Assembly: GCF_017303275.1 (NCBI RefSeq)
Contig: NZ_JAFKOJ010000001.1
Location: 186,001-250,000, forward strand
DNA length: 64,000 nucleotides
Source: Bacillus sp. NTK034
GTDB taxonomy: Bacteria > Bacillota > Bacilli > Bacillales > Cytobacillaceae
Reading direction: 5' to 3'
Shown piece by piece: positions 41,212-49,732 of this stretch (positions are counted from its first letter, which is position 1; each line of letters opens with the position of its first letter). The position numbers were made by a program, and so were the translations under genes. The notes under the pieces are model-generated. The model had not been told where the DNA came from and searched no databases. It worked only from the letters and a program-made list of their open reading frames with translations.

Positions 41212-41985
41212 TTGAAAAGTATAGTCATTAAGTGCGGAGGCAGTGTAATGGAAGAGCTGGGAGAAGCTTTTTTTGATAGTCTTTTAGTGTTAAAGAATGA
41301 AGGATACCAGATTGTTTTTGTTCATGGAGGCGGCCCCGCAATTAACAGCATGCTGGAACTTTATAATATCCCTCATGAATTTGTCAATGGGCTAAGAAAA
41401 ACGACTCCGGAAGTTCTGGAGGTAGCAGAGATGGTCTTGTCAGGACAATCCAACCGCAAGCTTACCTCAATGATCGAACTGCATGGTTTGAGAGGGTTTG
41501 GCGTAAATGGAAGTGATGCGGGATTACTAAAGGCAGAATTTATCAATCAGGATGAGCTTGGACTTGTTGGTGAAATAACGTCTGTAAATCAGTCAGTACT
41601 GGAAATGTTATTTAACGAAGATCTGGTCCCTGTCATTACTCCTATTGCAGCTGCAGAAGGCGGCACGAAACTGAATATCAATGCCGATTATGCGGCGGCA
41701 GCCGTTGCCAATGCGATTAAAGCTGAACATTGCATCTTTGTAACTGATGTAAAAGGAATTTTCATTGACGGTAACCTCTCTCCCCAGCTTGACGCGGATG
41801 AAATTAAACAGCATATTAACGATAAAAAAATTACAGGCGGAATGATTCCTAAAGTTACCTCTGCCTTGAACCTAATCAGCAAAGGGCTAAATAGCGTAAT
41901 GATTGTATCAGGAAAAGAAAAGTTTTATGAGGAAGGCATATGGATCGGTACGAATGTATCTGCCAAGAAGGAGGTTTTAACTTGA
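41212..41985 (+). CDS. argB: Acetylglutamate kinase
   Basis: A 257-residue amino-acid-kinase fold enzyme phosphorylating N-acetylglutamate. Motifs: IKCGGSVM, FVHGGGPAINSML, NRKLTSMIE, LNINADYAAAAVANAI and GGMIPKV. It starts at TTG 41212 with GAGGGGG upstream. The stop TGA overlaps the TTG start of argD (41982). It lacks the long N-terminal helix of arginine-inhibited hexameric kinases, so feedback inhibition here is uncertain. Confidence 0.94.
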   Translation: MKSIVIKCGGSVMEELGEAFFDSLLVLKNEGYQIVFVHGGGPAINSMLELYNIPHEFVNGLRKTTPEVLEVAEMVLSGQSNRKLTSMIELHGLRGFGVNGSDAGLLKAEFINQDELGLVGEITSVNQSVLEMLFNEDLVPVITPIAAAEGGTKLNINADYAAAAVANAIKAEHCIFVTDVKGIFIDGNLSPQLDADEIKQHINDKKITGGMIPKVTSALNLISKGLNSVMIVSGKEKFYEEGIWIGTNVSAKKEVLT

Positions 41986-43139
41986 GTAATCTATTTCCAA
42001 CGTATGCCCGGTGGGAAGTGGAGCCGGAAAAAGCAGAAGGAAGCTATCTTATTGATAAAAATGGGAAACGCTATTTGGACTTCACATCAGGGATCGGAGT
42101 CTGCAATCTTGGTCACCGTCCAGCAGCAGTACAAGAATCAATCAATGAGCAGCTGAATAAATTCTGGCATGTTTCCAATTTATTTATGCAGGATCAGCAG
42201 GAGGCTGCAGCAAAGGCTCTCTCTGAAGCTGCGGGCATGGACCTCGTATTCTTTGCCAACAGTGGAGCAGAAGCAAATGAAGCAGCGATAAAGCTTGCAA
42301 GAAAAGCTTCGGGACGGAAAAAAATCATTACTTTTCAGCAATCATTCCACGGGAGAACCTTTGCCACTATGGCCGCAACGGGCCAGGAAAAAATTAAAAA
42401 AGGCTATGGTTCCATGCTTGAGACTTTTAAGTATGTTCCTTTTAATGATATTAATGCATTGAAGGATGAGATTGATGCGGAAACAGCGGCAGTTATGCTG
42501 GAAATTGTACAGGGTGAAGGCGGGATTCACATTGGGAATCAGGAGTTTCTAACAAAAACAGAGCAGCTTTGCAAAGAATATGGAGCGCTGCTGATTGTAG
42601 ATGAAATTCAGACCGGCATAGGCAGAACAGGTAAAGCCTTTGGATTTCAGCATTTTGACCTTTCTCCCGATATCGTAACCGCAGCTAAAGGCTTGGGAAG
42701 CGGATTGCCAATAGGCGCTGTGATTGGAAAAAAAGCATTAGAAGGAGTTTTTGGGCCAGGTAGCCATGGATCAACATTTGGCGGGAACCCGATCAGCATT
42801 GCCGCAGCTATTGCTACCATGAACACAATATTTAATGATGATTTTTTACAAGGCGTTCAGGAAAAGAGTGCATATCTTGCTGACAGATTGGCAGAATCGC
42901 TTGAACAGACTGCAGCTGTTAAGGAGATTCGCTTTCTTGGTCTGATGGTCGGTATTGAATCAGATATTCCCCTTCCATCATTGTTGAAGGAATTAAGAGC
43001 CAATTGCTTGCTGGCATTGCCTGCAGGAGAAAATGTTTTGCGGCTGCTGCCTCCGCTGACAGCATCAAAATCTGAAATGGATGAAGCGATACAAATTCTG
43101 CAATCCACACTAAAGGAATTTTCAAAATCAGCTGTGTAG
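41982..43139 (+). CDS. argD: Acetylornithine aminotransferase
   Basis: A 385-residue class III PLP aminotransferase. Features: YLDFTSGIGVCNLGH, FFANSGAEANEAAIKLARK, the PLP-contacting LLIVDEIQTGIGRTG and the catalytic Lys in TAAKGLGSGLPIGAV. TTG 41982 is used because AAGGAGG ends 7 bases upstream; this overlaps the argB stop by 4 bases. It supplies acetylornithine for ArgJ and ArgF. An ARG-box-like site lies in the 77-base gap before carA. Confidence 0.94.
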   Translation: MSNLFPTYARWEVEPEKAEGSYLIDKNGKRYLDFTSGIGVCNLGHRPAAVQESINEQLNKFWHVSNLFMQDQQEAAAKALSEAAGMDLVFFANSGAEANEAAIKLARKASGRKKIITFQQSFHGRTFATMAATGQEKIKKGYGSMLETFKYVPFNDINALKDEIDAETAAVMLEIVQGEGGIHIGNQEFLTKTEQLCKEYGALLIVDEIQTGIGRTGKAFGFQHFDLSPDIVTAAKGLGSGLPIGAVIGKKALEGVFGPGSHGSTFGGNPISIAAAIATMNTIFNDDFLQGVQEKSAYLADRLAESLEQTAAVKEIRFLGLMVGIESDIPLPSLLKELRANCLLALPAGENVLRLLPPLTASKSEMDEAIQILQSTLKEFSKSAV

Positions 43140-43159
43140 GCTGTATTATTTTTCAAATA

Positions 43160-43177
43160 AATGAATAAAAATTAACG
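43160..43177 (+). promoter_or_regulatory. ArgR/AhrC operator in the argD-carA gap
   Basis: AATGAATAAAAATTAACG shares the 13-base core ATGAATAAAAATT with the Bacillus ARG-box consensus CATGAATAAAAATTCAAG. It is 40 bases before carA, a place for a second AhrC-controlled promoter or internal repression site. Confidence 0.65.
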
Positions 43178-43216
43178 AAGTTATATAAATATACAGATAG
43201 CTTAGAGGTGTTGATA

Positions 43217-44296
43217 ATGGAAGGATACCTACATTTAAATAGCGGCCATTCCTATAAGGGCAAATGGCTCACAGAGAAGCCTGAAAAGGATATAGAAGGG
43301 GAAATCGTTTTTTTTACAGGAATGACAGGCTACCAGGAAGTATTGACAGATCCCTCTTATAAGGACCAAATTATTGTATTTACGTATCCTTTAATCGGAA
43401 ATTACGGAATAAATGAGTCTGATTTTGAGAGTAAGAAGCCTCATGTGGCCGGGGTTATTGTATATGAAGGAAGCAGAAATCCTTCGCATTACAAATCGGC
43501 TTATTCGCTTCAGGAATACCTTCAGAAATGGAATATTCCATTATTAGGGCATATGGATACCCGTTCCATTGTAAAGAAAATCCGTTCTGAAGGCAGCATG
43601 CCGGCAAAAATGTCTTCTTCGGAAAAGGCAGCAGCCGGATTGCTGCTTCCAAAAGATGAAAAAGTTTGTAAAGTATCATCACAAACTATGGAGTGCTTTG
43701 GAGAGGGCGGCATTCATATAGTTGTCATGGATTTTGGAGCTAAAAAATCAATTGTGGATTCATTGCTGAAAAGAGCGTGCAAGGTTACATCTGTTCCTTA
43801 TAATACAAGCTTTGAACAGATAAAAAAACTAAATCCAGACGGTGTGGTGCTTTCAAACGGACCTGGAGATCCAAAAGAATTAAAAAGCATCCTCCCGGAA
43901 TTAAAAAAGGTGCTGGAGCAGTATCCGGCATTGGGAATTTGCCTTGGCCACCAGCTGGCAGCTTTAGCATTTGGAGGCAACACAAAGAAACTGTCCTTTG
44001 GCCATAGGGGTGCCAACCACCCGATTGCGGACATGAAGAAGGGCACTGTCTTTATGTCATCACAAAATCATAGCTATGTGGTTGATGAAGAAAGCATAAA
44101 AGATACAGGGTTTAAAACCCGCTATGTAAACCTTCATGATCAGTCAATTGAGGGACTAATGCATAAGGTGCTGCCAATCCATACGGTGCAATTCCATCCG
44201 GAAGCCCATCCGGGACCTGCGGATGGTGATTATATTTTTGATGAGTTTATGAACATGATTCAAGAGGAGAATAGGAGAGTTTTCGCTTATGCCTAA
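43217..44296 (+). CDS. carA: Carbamoyl-phosphate synthase small subunit (arginine-specific)
   Basis: A 359-residue glutamine amidotransferase subunit. The N-terminal CPSase domain has GEIVFFTGMTGYQEVLTDPS. The C-terminal class I GATase has nucleophile Cys in GICLGHQLAA and the His/Glu pair in VQFHPEAHPGP. AGAGGTG lies 6 bases before ATG 43217. It overlaps carB by 8 bases. Location in the arg operon marks it as the arginine-linked copy, as distinct from pyrAA in a pyr operon. Confidence 0.93.
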   Translation: MEGYLHLNSGHSYKGKWLTEKPEKDIEGEIVFFTGMTGYQEVLTDPSYKDQIIVFTYPLIGNYGINESDFESKKPHVAGVIVYEGSRNPSHYKSAYSLQEYLQKWNIPLLGHMDTRSIVKKIRSEGSMPAKMSSSEKAAAGLLLPKDEKVCKVSSQTMECFGEGGIHIVVMDFGAKKSIVDSLLKRACKVTSVPYNTSFEQIKKLNPDGVVLSNGPGDPKELKSILPELKKVLEQYPALGICLGHQLAALAFGGNTKKLSFGHRGANHPIADMKKGTVFMSSQNHSYVVDEESIKDTGFKTRYVNLHDQSIEGLMHKVLPIHTVQFHPEAHPGPADGDYIFDEFMNMIQEENRRVFAYA

Positions 44297-47200
44297 AGAC
44301 ACCAGTATCCAATCCATATTAGTAATCGGCTCAGGCCCTATTGTCATCGGGCAGGCAGCAGAATTTGATTATGCAGGAACACAGGCCTGCGCAGCATTAA
44401 AGGAAGAAGGATATAAGGTTATCCTTGTGAATAACAATCCGGCTACCATCATGTCTGACAAAGCTTTTGCTGACAAAGTCTATTTCGAGCCGATGACAGC
44501 TGACAGCCTTGAGAAAATTATAAAAAAAGAACGTCCCGATGGCCTGCTTGCCACACTGGGAGGCCAGACAGGGTTGAATCTTGCTTTTCAACTTAGTGAA
44601 TCAGGTGTGCTTGAACGTTATGGAGTGAAGCTTTTGGGAAGCAGTATTGAATCCATAAAGAAAGGTGAAGACCGGGAAGCTTTTCGTAAGCTGATGCATG
44701 AGCTTAACGAACCTGTTCCTGAAAGCATCATTGTCCATGAAGTGGAAGAAGCCATCCAGTTTGCCCGCGAAATTGGATTTCCTATTATCGTCCGTCCAGC
44801 TTATACTCTTGGCGGAACAGGCGGAGGCATAGCAGGAGATTTTGATGAACTGACGTCTTTGGTGCAGGGCGGCTTAAAAGAGAGTGCGATCAGCCAATGC
44901 CTGGTTGAAAAAAGCATAGCAGGATTTAAGGAAGTAGAATACGAGGTCATGCGGGATTCACAGAATACGTGCATCACTATTTGCAATATGGAAAATATTG
45001 ATCCTGTGGGGGTTCATACTGGTGACTCAATTGTTGTCGCACCTTCACAAACCTTAACAGATGATGAGTATCAGATGCTGAGATCAGCATCAATTAAGAT
45101 CATTTCAGAGCTTGGTATTATTGGCGGGTGCAACATTCAGTTTGCCCTTGATCCGCATAGTAAGAATTATTACTTGATTGAAGTTAATCCCAGAGTCAGC
45201 AGGTCATCTGCCCTTGCATCCAAAGCAACAGGGTATCCAATTGCCAGAATGGCTGCAAAGCTTGCCGTCGGGTACACCTTATCGGAAATTATCAACCCTG
45301 TAACAGGAGATACATTTGCTAGCTTTGAACCAGCTCTGGATTATGTCATCGTTAAGTTTCCAAAATGGCCTTTTGATAAATTTCCTTCTGCAGACCGCAA
45401 GCTCGGAACGCAAATGAAAGCAACCGGAGAAGTAATGGGCATTGACCGGAATCTGGAACGCGCTCTCTTAAAGGCAATCCATTCACTTGAAGTAAAGGAA
45501 AATGATTTAAAATCACCTGGCTTATCAGCTAAATCGAATGCCTTTCTTGAGGAACTTCTGTTAAAGCAGACTGATGAAAGATTTTTTACCGTGATTGAAT
45601 TACTCCGGAGAAATTATTCAGTGGAAGCTTTACACTCAATTACGAAAATAGATTATTTCTATCTCAATATACTCAATGAAATGGTAAAACTGGAAAAACA
45701 AATCTCTGCCTTAACACTTGATGAAGCAACAAAAGAAGAGCTGCAGCTATTTAAGGAAAAGGGCTTCAGTGATAAGTTTCTTGCATTGGAATGGAAAGTT
45801 GCGGAGAAAGCAGTCAGGGACAAACGCAAAAAGGCTGGAATTCTACCAGCCTATAAAATGGTTGACACATGCGCTGCTGAATTTGAAGCACAATCTAATT
45901 ATTATTACTCCAGTTACTTTGGCGAAAATGAACAAGTGAAGAGTGATAAGAGGAAAGTCCTGATTATCGGAAGCGGCCCCATCAGAATTGGCCAGGGCAT
46001 TGAATTTGATTATTGCTCCGTTCAGGGAGTGTTTGCTCTGAAAGATGAAGGCGTTGAGACAATCATGATCAATAACAACCCTGAAACGGTAAGTACGGAT
46101 TATACAACCGCTGACAGACTTTATTTTGAACCGTTAATTCTTGAGGATATCTTGAATGTGATTGAAGCAGAAGGAATTTCAGATGTCATTGTGCAGCTTG
46201 GCGGGCAGACAGCTCTGAATCTGGCATCCGATCTTGAAGCTTATGGCGTTACCCTGCTTGGAACTGACTCAAATACCATTGATGCATTAGAGGACCGGAA
46301 GCTTTTTTATCAGCTATTGGATGATTTGAATATCCCGAGGATAAAAGGAGATGTTGTCCACTCAGAAGCAGAGCTGAAAGAAGCAGCCGAAAACATTGGA
46401 TTCCCGATTCTTGTCCGCCCATCCTATGTTATTGGCGGCAGAGGAATGGAACGTATTGCTTCATCATCTGAGCTGGAGAGTTATTTAACGAAAGGTGATG
46501 TCCCTTATCCGATTTTAATTGATCAATTCGTTCATGCATCAGAAGCTGAGCTTGATCTGGCAGCTGACGGAAATCATATCTGTGCACCTGCAATTATGGA
46601 GCATATTGAAAAAACGGGTGTTCACTCTGGCGACAGCATGTCCGTTCTCCCGCCGCAAAATCTTTCAGAAGATGTTCAGAATAAAATGCTAGCCTATGCA
46701 AAAGCCATTGTGCAAAAGCTCCAGTATAAAGGACTCATGAATATTCAATATATCGTTAATGGCGAAGAGGTGTTTATTCTTGAAATAAACCCTCGCGCGA
46801 GCAGAACAGTACCAATTATCAGCAAGGTCACAGGCGTGCAGCTGGTGGAGATTGCGACAAAAATATTGCTTGGGAAATATAATTTGTCGAAAGATGAAAT
46901 GCCGGGTGCGGCGAAACTCCCATTTGTATGTGTGAAATTCCCGGTTTTCTCAAATTATGCATTAAAGGGTTTGGACAGCAAGGTAGGTCCTGAAATGAAA
47001 TCAACAGGAGAGGGGATTTCACTGGCACCAAATTATGAGGCAGCAATCAGAAAATCTTTCCATGCTGGCTTAAATAGTGCTAAAGGCAAATGTGTCGTAA
47101 TAGCAAACTCTCCAGAAACAGAAGAATTAACTCACTATGTTAATCAGGCTAATGTTGTGCCTGTTTTTCTGAATCAAGAAAATATGGATTGGAACACCCA

Positions 47201-47414
47201 GGAAACCTTTGCTTTATATAATCCTGGCATGAGTGAAGAAGATAAGAGAATGAGAGAAATGGGAATCAAAAACAGAATTTTGACTTTCAGTGAAAAAGAA
47301 ACGCTTATTGCATTATTAAAATCAATGTCAGCAGGCGAATGGGATGTTAAATCCATTGATGACTGGCTGGGCATTAAAAACAAATTTGGAGAAAAGGAAG
47401 TGGGCGTCTTATGA
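44289..47414 (+). CDS. carB: Carbamoyl-phosphate synthase large subunit (arginine-specific)
   Basis: A 1041-residue protein with two homologous ATP-grasp halves. The repeated openings are IGSGPIVIGQAAEFDYAGTQ (near residue 12) and IGSGPIRIGQGIEFDYCSVQ (near 560). EINPRASRTVPIISKVTG and GTGGGIAGDF are conserved. It joins bicarbonate, ammonia from CarA and two ATP to make carbamoyl phosphate. It is about 30 residues shorter than typical pyrimidine-type large subunits, with a shortened C-terminal regulatory domain as in B. subtilis CarB. It overlaps argF by 4 bases (ATGA). Confidence 0.94.
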   Translation: MPKDTSIQSILVIGSGPIVIGQAAEFDYAGTQACAALKEEGYKVILVNNNPATIMSDKAFADKVYFEPMTADSLEKIIKKERPDGLLATLGGQTGLNLAFQLSESGVLERYGVKLLGSSIESIKKGEDREAFRKLMHELNEPVPESIIVHEVEEAIQFAREIGFPIIVRPAYTLGGTGGGIAGDFDELTSLVQGGLKESAISQCLVEKSIAGFKEVEYEVMRDSQNTCITICNMENIDPVGVHTGDSIVVAPSQTLTDDEYQMLRSASIKIISELGIIGGCNIQFALDPHSKNYYLIEVNPRVSRSSALASKATGYPIARMAAKLAVGYTLSEIINPVTGDTFASFEPALDYVIVKFPKWPFDKFPSADRKLGTQMKATGEVMGIDRNLERALLKAIHSLEVKENDLKSPGLSAKSNAFLEELLLKQTDERFFTVIELLRRNYSVEALHSITKIDYFYLNILNEMVKLEKQISALTLDEATKEELQLFKEKGFSDKFLALEWKVAEKAVRDKRKKAGILPAYKMVDTCAAEFEAQSNYYYSSYFGENEQVKSDKRKVLIIGSGPIRIGQGIEFDYCSVQGVFALKDEGVETIMINNNPETVSTDYTTADRLYFEPLILEDILNVIEAEGISDVIVQLGGQTALNLASDLEAYGVTLLGTDSNTIDALEDRKLFYQLLDDLNIPRIKGDVVHSEAELKEAAENIGFPILVRPSYVIGGRGMERIASSSELESYLTKGDVPYPILIDQFVHASEAELDLAADGNHICAPAIMEHIEKTGVHSGDSMSVLPPQNLSEDVQNKMLAYAKAIVQKLQYKGLMNIQYIVNGEEVFILEINPRASRTVPIISKVTGVQLVEIATKILLGKYNLSKDEMPGAAKLPFVCVKFPVFSNYALKGLDSKVGPEMKSTGEGISLAPNYEAAIRKSFHAGLNSAKGKCVVIANSPETEELTHYVNQANVVPVFLNQENMDWNTQETFALYNPGMSEEDKRMREMGIKNRILTFSEKETLIALLKSMSAGEWDVKSIDDWLGIKNKFGEKEVGVL

Positions 47415-48367
47415 TTTCAATTCAGGCCGCTGATAAGGGTTTAAATTTGAAAGGAAAGGATTTTCTAACACTTGCTGACTTTTCATCAGAGGAAATTAAG
47501 GGGCTGCTGGAAAAAGCAAAGCAATTAAAAGAAGCTCATCTGCAGGGTGCAGAAACTTCCATCCTAAAAGGCAAAATTCTTGGCATGATTTTTGAAAAGT
47601 CATCTACACGTACAAGAGTTTCCTTTGAAGCAGGGATGCTGCAGCTTGGGGGCCATGCATTATATTTAAATAGCCAGGATCTGCAGCTGGGAAGAGGAGA
47701 AAGCATTGCGGATACAGCTAAAGTGCTTTCACAATATGTTGATGCGATTATGATACGCACATTCTCCCATGCGAAGATCCAGGAACTGGCTCATCATGCG
47801 GACATTCCGGTTATTAACGGCTTGACCGATCTTTATCATCCATGCCAGGCTCTTGCCGATCTCCTTACAATCGAAGAGAAAAATGGGGAGTTAAAAGGCC
47901 AAAACCTGGTATATGTAGGCGATGGCAATAATGTAGCCCATTCTTTAATGATTGCTTCTGCCAAGATGGGGGTAAATATCACGATTGCCTGTCCTGAAGG
48001 GTATGAACCAGATAAATCTGTTCTCAAGCAATCACAAGAGTTTGCAGAACAAAGCGGGTCAAAAGTAATCGTAACATCTAACCCTGGAGAAGCGGCTGCT
48101 AATGCCGATGCCATCTATACAGATGTCTGGACGAGCATGGGACAGGAAACTGAGAATGAACAGAGGCTGAAAGACTTTGCTGATTTTCAGGTTAATGAAT
48201 ATCTTGTCCAAAAAGCAAAAAAAGATTACGTCTTTTTACATTGCCTTCCTGCTCATCGCGGTGAGGAAGTTTCAGCGGAAGTTATTGATGGAAACAATTC
48301 CGCTGTCTTTCAACAGGCTGGGAACAGACTTCATGTTCAAAAAGCCATTCTTTCAGAAATATTATAA
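47411..48367 (+). CDS. argF: Ornithine carbamoyltransferase
   Basis: A 318-residue enzyme making citrulline from ornithine and carbamoyl phosphate. The carbamoyl-phosphate site is SSTRTRVSFE, with HPCQALADLLT and the ornithine motif FLHCLPAHRGEEV; VWTSMGQE is also present. It is the last gene of the operon, translationally coupled to carB, and is followed by a perfect terminator. argG and argH are absent from the window. Confidence 0.95.
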   Translation: MISIQAADKGLNLKGKDFLTLADFSSEEIKGLLEKAKQLKEAHLQGAETSILKGKILGMIFEKSSTRTRVSFEAGMLQLGGHALYLNSQDLQLGRGESIADTAKVLSQYVDAIMIRTFSHAKIQELAHHADIPVINGLTDLYHPCQALADLLTIEEKNGELKGQNLVYVGDGNNVAHSLMIASAKMGVNITIACPEGYEPDKSVLKQSQEFAEQSGSKVIVTSNPGEAAANADAIYTDVWTSMGQETENEQRLKDFADFQVNEYLVQKAKKDYVFLHCLPAHRGEEVSAEVIDGNNSAVFQQAGNRLHVQKAILSEIL

Positions 48368-48368
48368 T

Positions 48369-48402
48369 GAAAAAGCCTTCTCAGCGCTGAGAAGGCTTTT
48401 TC
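48369..48402 (+). terminator. Bidirectional terminator argF / uppP
   Basis: A near-perfect 34-base palindrome, left arm GAAAAAGCCTTCTCAGC, right arm its complement, with A-run and T-run ends. Serves both convergent genes. Confidence 0.92.
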
Positions 48403-48403
48403 A

Positions 48404-49216
48404 TTAAGATAAGAAATAAACAAGCGGTCCAACAATAAAACAGTAAATCGCAAAATACTTCAAGTTCCCTTTAGCCATAATATTCATAAACCATTTCAGC
48501 GAAAAGTAAGATGCAATCAATGATGCAAAAAAGGCTATTGTATAGGGCAATGCCAATTTAGTTAAATTGGGATCTGTTAAAATGTCGTTGAACCCCAGTA
48601 TCATTCCGCCGGCACTTACAGGGATATATAAAAGGAAAGAGAACCTTAAAGCTGTTTCCTGTTTCATCCCCAGACCCATGGCGGCTACAATGGTGGCACC
48701 GGAACGGCTGATTCCCGGTATCAGGGCAACTGCCTGTGCAAGTCCTACAATTATTGCATCTTTATAAGATAATTCAGCATCATTTTTCCGTCCGCGTAAA
48801 TTACGGATCAGCCACAGTGCAAGTCCTGTCACGATAAGAGTAATCCCAACTGTTTTTATATTTGCAAAGTGCAAATCGATAAAATCCTCAAATAAAATGC
48901 CGATGACACCTGCAGGAATGGTTCCAATAATCAAGTAAATGATAAACCGAAAGTCTGGTTCTGTCTGTTTATCTTTAGTTGTAATGTATGCAAGGCCATT
49001 CCGCATGAGTCTCATAATATCTTCCCTGTATATAAGCAGCACAGCTAATAATGAGGCAGTATTTACAAGGAGTGCAAAGCTAAGGCCTTTAATGTCAAGG
49101 CCGAAAAAGTGCTGTGCAATCTCCAGATGCCCGCTCGATGAAATGGGAATAGGCTCTGTAAATCCTTGAAATAATCCCAAAAACAAGTATTTAAGCAATA
49201 TCAGAAAATCTGTCAC
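48404..49216 (-). CDS. uppP: Undecaprenyl-diphosphatase (UppP/BacA family)
   Basis: About 270 residues, eight membrane helices. It recycles undecaprenyl pyrophosphate for cell-wall synthesis. The two active-site motifs are [14 protein letters not shown] (QxxxE) and PGISRSGAT. The first differs from the usual LPISSTGH by Pro and Ser, typical of a divergent paralogue group. GGAGG sits 8 bases before GTG 49216; the in-frame ATG at 49231 contains the ribosome site itself, so GTG is preferred. It may be one of several copies in the genome. Confidence 0.87.
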   Translation of the reverse strand: MTDFLILLKYLFLGLFQGFTEPIPISSSGHLEIAQHFFGLDIKGLSFALLVNTASLLAVLLIYREDIMRLMRNGLAYITTKDKQTEPDFRFIIYLIIGTIPAGVIGILFEDFIDLHFANIKTVGITLIVTGLALWLIRNLRGRKNDAELSYKDAIIVGLAQAVALIPGISRSGATIVAAMGLGMKQETALRFSFLLYIPVSAGGMILGFNDILTDPNLTKLALPYTIAFFASLIASYFSLKWFMNIMAKGNLKYFAIYCFIVGPLVYFLS

Positions 49217-49387
49217 AAGTAAATCCTCCATAATGAAATCTCATACACCCCATTTAACTATAAAAAGGAGAGCAGAGTAAAGTGATATCCTTTTCATTGC
49301 TTTTATGCGATGCCAATAGTTTCCCTCATGAGAGATGAAAGAGTGGAAATAATAATAAGTGATTTACGATTAAAGGAGGTATTCAGC

Positions 49388-49567
49388 ATGGGGCAAAACA
49401 GACAATTTAAGCCTGGCCAGAAAGCGCCTAATAATGGAATTTATATAGAAATTGGCGAAACGGGAAGTAACGTCAATAATCCTCAAATGCTCAAAATGAG
49501 AGCTGGGGACCAATTTCCGGAAACATCCAATCATAACCGGCTTTGGACGTATAAAAGAAAGCCTTGA
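49388..49567 (+). CDS. yjzC: YjzC family small protein
   Basis: A 59-residue protein: MGQNRQFKPGQKAPNNGIYI ... ETSNHNRLWTYKRKP. The pattern FKPGQKAPNNGxYxEIGE is that of the YjzC family. AAAGGAGG lies upstream of ATG 49388; the frame is open from 49310 without a ribosome site. In B. subtilis yjzC also follows argF. The function is unknown. Transcription probably ends at the hairpin at 49612. Confidence 0.88.
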   Translation: MGQNRQFKPGQKAPNNGIYIEIGETGSNVNNPQMLKMRAGDQFPETSNHNRLWTYKRKP

Positions 49568-49611
49568 TTTTGATTATTGATAAAGAAGATGGTGAAATAG
49601 TATAAAAATAG

Positions 49612-49638
49612 AGCCATCCCAATTGCGGATGGCTTTTT
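49612..49638 (+). terminator. Terminator of yjzC
   Basis: AGCCATCC (49612-49619) pairs with GGATGGCT (49627-49634), then T5. Confidence 0.88.
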
Positions 49639-49663
49639 ACACTGAGAATAAACTGCTGGAAAC

Positions 49664-49718
49664 TTTACATATGAAAAGAATGGATTATAATAAAAACTAA
49701 AGGTCAAAAAAGGTCAAA
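49664..49718 (+). promoter_or_regulatory. clpB promoter with CtsR operator
   Basis: TTTACA (49664-49669), 16-base spacer, TATAAT (49686-49691). Two direct heptads GGTCAAA (49702-49708 and 49712-49718) separated by AAA match the CtsR operator (A/GGTCAAANANA/GGTCAAA) perfectly. It covers the start point and ends near the ribosome site, so CtsR would block transcription until heat or protein stress. Confidence 0.9.
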
Positions 49719-49732
49719 AAGGAGGTTGCATA

